Assembly (NCBI GenBank): GCA_023398615.1
Contig: JAEWSD010000140.1
Coordinates: 1 to 24,806 of the forward strand
DNA: 24,806 nt
Reading direction: 5' to 3'
Source of the DNA: Bacillota bacterium
GTDB lineage: Bacteria > Bacillota > Clostridia > Lachnospirales > Lachnospiraceae
Each line of letters opens with the position of its first letter. The stretch's first letter is position 1. Positions 22,624-24,806 of this stretch are shown here, piece by piece. A program made the translations under genes and the position numbers. The notes below the pieces were generated by a model. The model was not told where the DNA came from. It saw nothing but the letters and a program-made list of their open reading frames with translations, and made no database searches.

Positions 22624-22662
22624 TAAGGTGTTTTATCATGTAAATTATGGTAAAACACCTTA
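22624..22662. terminator. 16-bp hairpin between the transporter and patatin genes
   Basis: TAAGGTGTTTTATCAT (22624-22639) pairs with ATGGTAAAACACCTTA (22647-22662), 16 bp with one G-U pair, 7-nt loop, followed by TTTAAT. It probably ends the importer operon. Because it follows a promoter directly, it could also be an operator or attenuator for the next gene. Confidence 0.65.
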
Positions 22663-22773
22663 TTTAATCTCTGCTGGAAAAGCTGGTGAGGAAACAGTCA
22701 GGATGAAAGTATTCTTATGCAGATGCTGGTAAAGAACAGCCTGCCCGGGCTATATTGAAATAGAGGTGATGGA

Positions 22774-23634
22774 GTGAAAACAGGATTAGTTTTAGAAGGC
22801 GGTGCATGTAAAGGAATATTCACGGCGGGGATTCTGGACTGCTGGATGCAAAAAGGAGTCTATTTCCCTTATGTGGTGAGCGTTTCGGCGGGCACCTGCA
22901 ACGCATATGATTATTTATCAGATCAATACGAGAGAACCAGAAGGTGCATGAATCCTCAGAATAAGCGGGATCGGTACTTTGGGCTGAGCAGGCTGATAAA
23001 AACGGGGCATATTTTTGATTTGAACAGGGTTTTCGAAGAATATCCGTATAAGCAGTTCCCGTTTGATATGCAAACATACTTTAAGTCACCTATCGTAAAT
23101 GAAATCGTGGTGACGAATTGCCGAACGGGTGAAGCAGAGTACATGGTGGAAAAGGAAGATGAGAAAAGGCTGCTTTTGATAGGGAAGGCATCCAGCAGCA
23201 TACCGTTACTGGCGGACATGGTAAAGGTTAACGGCGAATACTATCTGGACGGCGGACTTGCGGATTCTATCCCGATAGAAAGAGCCTTTCGGGAGGGCTG
23301 TGATAAAATAGTAGTTATATTAACGCATAACAAAGGTTATATTCCCGGAATTCCTAAGAACATACATATCTTATATGATAGAAAGTACAGAAGCTATCCC
23401 AATCTGTTAAAGACAATCTATAACAGGCCTGAAATGTATCGGGAAAAATTGAAATTATTGGAAAAGTATACGAAAGAAGGAAAGGCGCTGGTAATTATTC
23501 CTGAGCAAAAGGCGGTAAAAAGATTGGAAAAAGACGCAAAGAAGCTGGATGATTACTATTATCATGGGTATCAAACAGCGGAAGACCGCTACGAAGAATT
23601 AATAAAATTCATGGGCGGTAATGAGGATTTGTAA
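22774..23634 (+). CDS. Patatin-like phospholipase
   Basis: Starts at GTG 22774, behind GAGGTGAT; the ATG at 22769 is out of frame and stops at once. The 286-residue protein has the oxyanion loop GLVLEGGACKGIFTAGILD (residues 4-22), the nucleophile elbow SVSAG with Ser38, and the catalytic D159-G-G (YYLDGGLADSIP), forming the Ser-Asp dyad. The first Gly of the usual GxSxG elbow is Ser36 (AGC instead of GGC). No signal peptide or membrane helix, so it is cytoplasmic or peripheral. A cyclopropane fatty acid synthase follows 45 bp later, consistent with a membrane-lipid role. Confidence 0.9.
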   Translation: MKTGLVLEGGACKGIFTAGILDCWMQKGVYFPYVVSVSAGTCNAYDYLSDQYERTRRCMNPQNKRDRYFGLSRLIKTGHIFDLNRVFEEYPYKQFPFDMQTYFKSPIVNEIVVTNCRTGEAEYMVEKEDEKRLLLIGKASSSIPLLADMVKVNGEYYLDGGLADSIPIERAFREGCDKIVVILTHNKGYIPGIPKNIHILYDRKYRSYPNLLKTIYNRPEMYREKLKLLEKYTKEGKALVIIPEQKAVKRLEKDAKKLDDYYYHGYQTAEDRYEELIKFMGGNEDL

Positions 23635-23679
23635 AAGAGACATGTTTCGTTGATGACTGCAGTTAGGAGGCAGACTAAT

Positions 23680-24806
23680 ATGATTGCAGATAACTTAATG
23701 ATTGAATTTTTAAGCAAATTTGATGAGAATCCGTTTCGGGTAATACTGAATGGAAAAGAACATATTATCGGCGGCGGAGCCCCGATGTTTACGGTCAAAT
23801 TCAACAAAGAATTATCGGTTAAGGACTTAATGACAAGCACATCACTTGCTTTGGGTGAGGCCTATATGAAAGGTGATCTTGAGATAGAAGGTGATTTGTA
23901 CCATGCGCTGAATTGCTTTCTTGGCCAGCTTGGAAAGTTTCATACGGATAAAAAGGTATTAAAAAAACTGATTTTCACCTCAAGCTCTAAGAAAAATCAA
24001 AAGCAGGAAGTGTCTTCTCATTATGACATAGGGAACGATTTCTACAGGCTTTGGCTTGATGAGTCAATGAATTATTCCTGCGCATACTTTACAAAGGATA
24101 GCGATACTCTTTTCGAAGCACAGAATAATAAAATGGAAAGAATCCTGAAAAAACTATATTTAAAACCGGGCATGGAGCTTCTTGATATCGGATGCGGCTG
24201 GGGCAGCCTGCTTATCCGGGCCGCAAAGGAATATGGTGTCACGGGGAAGGGCATTACACTTAGCAAGGAACAATATAACAGCTTCCGCCGGAAGATAGAA
24301 GAGGAAGGACTCACAGACAAGCTAAGCGTTGAACTGATGGATTATCGTGATCTGCCGAAACGGGAATTGAGATTTGACCGGGTTGTCAGCGTCGGAATGA
24401 TCGAGCATGTCGGCAGGGATAACTATAGCCTGTTTTTGTCCTGTGTGAATTCCGTACTAAAGCCGCAGGGACTGTTCCTGCTGCATTTTATCAGTGCGTT
24501 GAAGGAATATCCGGGAGATGCCTGGATCAAAAAATATATTTTCCCGGGAGGAATGGTTCCGAGCCTCAGAGAAATCATCAATTTATGCTCGGATTATAAT
24601 TTCTACACCCTGGATACCGAAAGCCTGCGAAGACATTATAACAGGACACTGCTGCACTGGGATAAAAACTTTAACGGGCACCGGACAGAAATAGAAACTA
24701 TGATGGGGACTGAATTTGCAAGAATGTGGGACCTTTACCTGTGTGCATGTGCGGCGACATTTAATAACGGCGTGATCGACCTCCATCAGCTTCTTATCAG
24801 TAAAGG
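23680..24806 (+). CDS. cfa: Cyclopropane-fatty-acyl-phospholipid synthase, 3' end outside the window
   Basis: ATG 23680 follows AGGAGG at 23665-23670 by 9 nt. The frame is open to the window edge, giving about 375 residues of an enzyme that usually has about 390. Visible motifs: HYDIGNDFY (114-122), MNYSCAYF (130-137), and the S-adenosylmethionine site LLDIGCGWG (167-175). The later SVGMIEHVGRDNY and FPGGMVPSL are also typical. The enzyme adds a methylene group from S-adenosylmethionine to double bonds of membrane phospholipid acyl chains, at the inner face of the membrane. It is likely cotranscribed with the patatin gene. Confidence 0.93.
   Translation, partial: MIADNLMIEFLSKFDENPFRVILNGKEHIIGGGAPMFTVKFNKELSVKDLMTSTSLALGEAYMKGDLEIEGDLYHALNCFLGQLGKFHTDKKVLKKLIFTSSSKKNQKQEVSSHYDIGNDFYRLWLDESMNYSCAYFTKDSDTLFEAQNNKMERILKKLYLKPGMELLDIGCGWGSLLIRAAKEYGVTGKGITLSKEQYNSFRRKIEEEGLTDKLSVELMDYRDLPKRELRFDRVVSVGMIEHVGRDNYSLFLSCVNSVLKPQGLFLLHFISALKEYPGDAWIKKYIFPGGMVPSLREIINLCSDYNFYTLDTESLRRHYNRTLLHWDKNFNGHRTEIETMMGTEFARMWDLYLCACAATFNNGVIDLHQLLISK

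Overview
The window looks like chromosomal DNA from an anaerobic, spore-former-type Firmicute, most likely a Lachnospiraceae/Clostridium-like organism. The reasons are strong AGGAGG ribosome binding sites, moderate to low GC, near-consensus sigma-A promoters, an EFR1-type ferrodoxin, a YibE/F membrane protein, oxygen-sensitive nitrogenase-like proteins and a lipoprotein-dependent ABC importer. All convincing genes lie on the + strand. No rRNA, tRNA, CRISPR array, insertion sequence or phage gene was recognised.

Layout. (1) 1-2.4 kb is AT-rich accessory DNA: the tail of a ParE/RelE-like toxin, an EFR1 flavodoxin/ferredoxin protein, decayed coding scraps and an SMI1/KNR4-like protein closed by a terminator. 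(2) 2.46-8.5 kb is one operon behind a perfect TTGACA-N17-TATAAT promoter: a HEAT-Nudix protein, an HTH protein whose tail has slipped into another frame, a zinc-ribbon protein, a HEAT-like helical protein, an XRE-type protein and a membrane Ser/Thr kinase with an external leucine-rich repeat (LRR) domain. A secreted beta-repeat protein follows at 8.6-9.8 kb. (3) 10.1-13.4 kb holds a radical SAM protein (SPL/Rv2578c type), a ClbS/DfsB-like gene broken by one in-frame TGA, and a TetR-CPBP protease pair with its own promoter and terminator. (4) 13.5-16.35 kb is a secreted purple-acid-phosphatase-like enzyme followed by a YibE/F membrane protein, closed by a 19-bp hairpin. (5) 16.4-22.66 kb is the most striking part: two nitrogenase component 1 type subunits followed at once by a FecCD permease, an ABC ATPase and a lipoprotein binding protein, with no NifH-like reductase gene. 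(6) 22.6-24.8 kb has a patatin-like lipase and a cyclopropane fatty acid synthase that runs off the end, a probable lipid-modification pair.

Best candidates for undescribed biology are the nitrogenase-like/FecBCD operon, which I infer handles a metal-chelate or tetrapyrrole-like small molecule that the importer brings in, and the kinase-LRR/HTH/HEAT/Nudix operon, which reads as an envelope-sensing or conflict-response system. Both functions are inferences from domain content and gene order.
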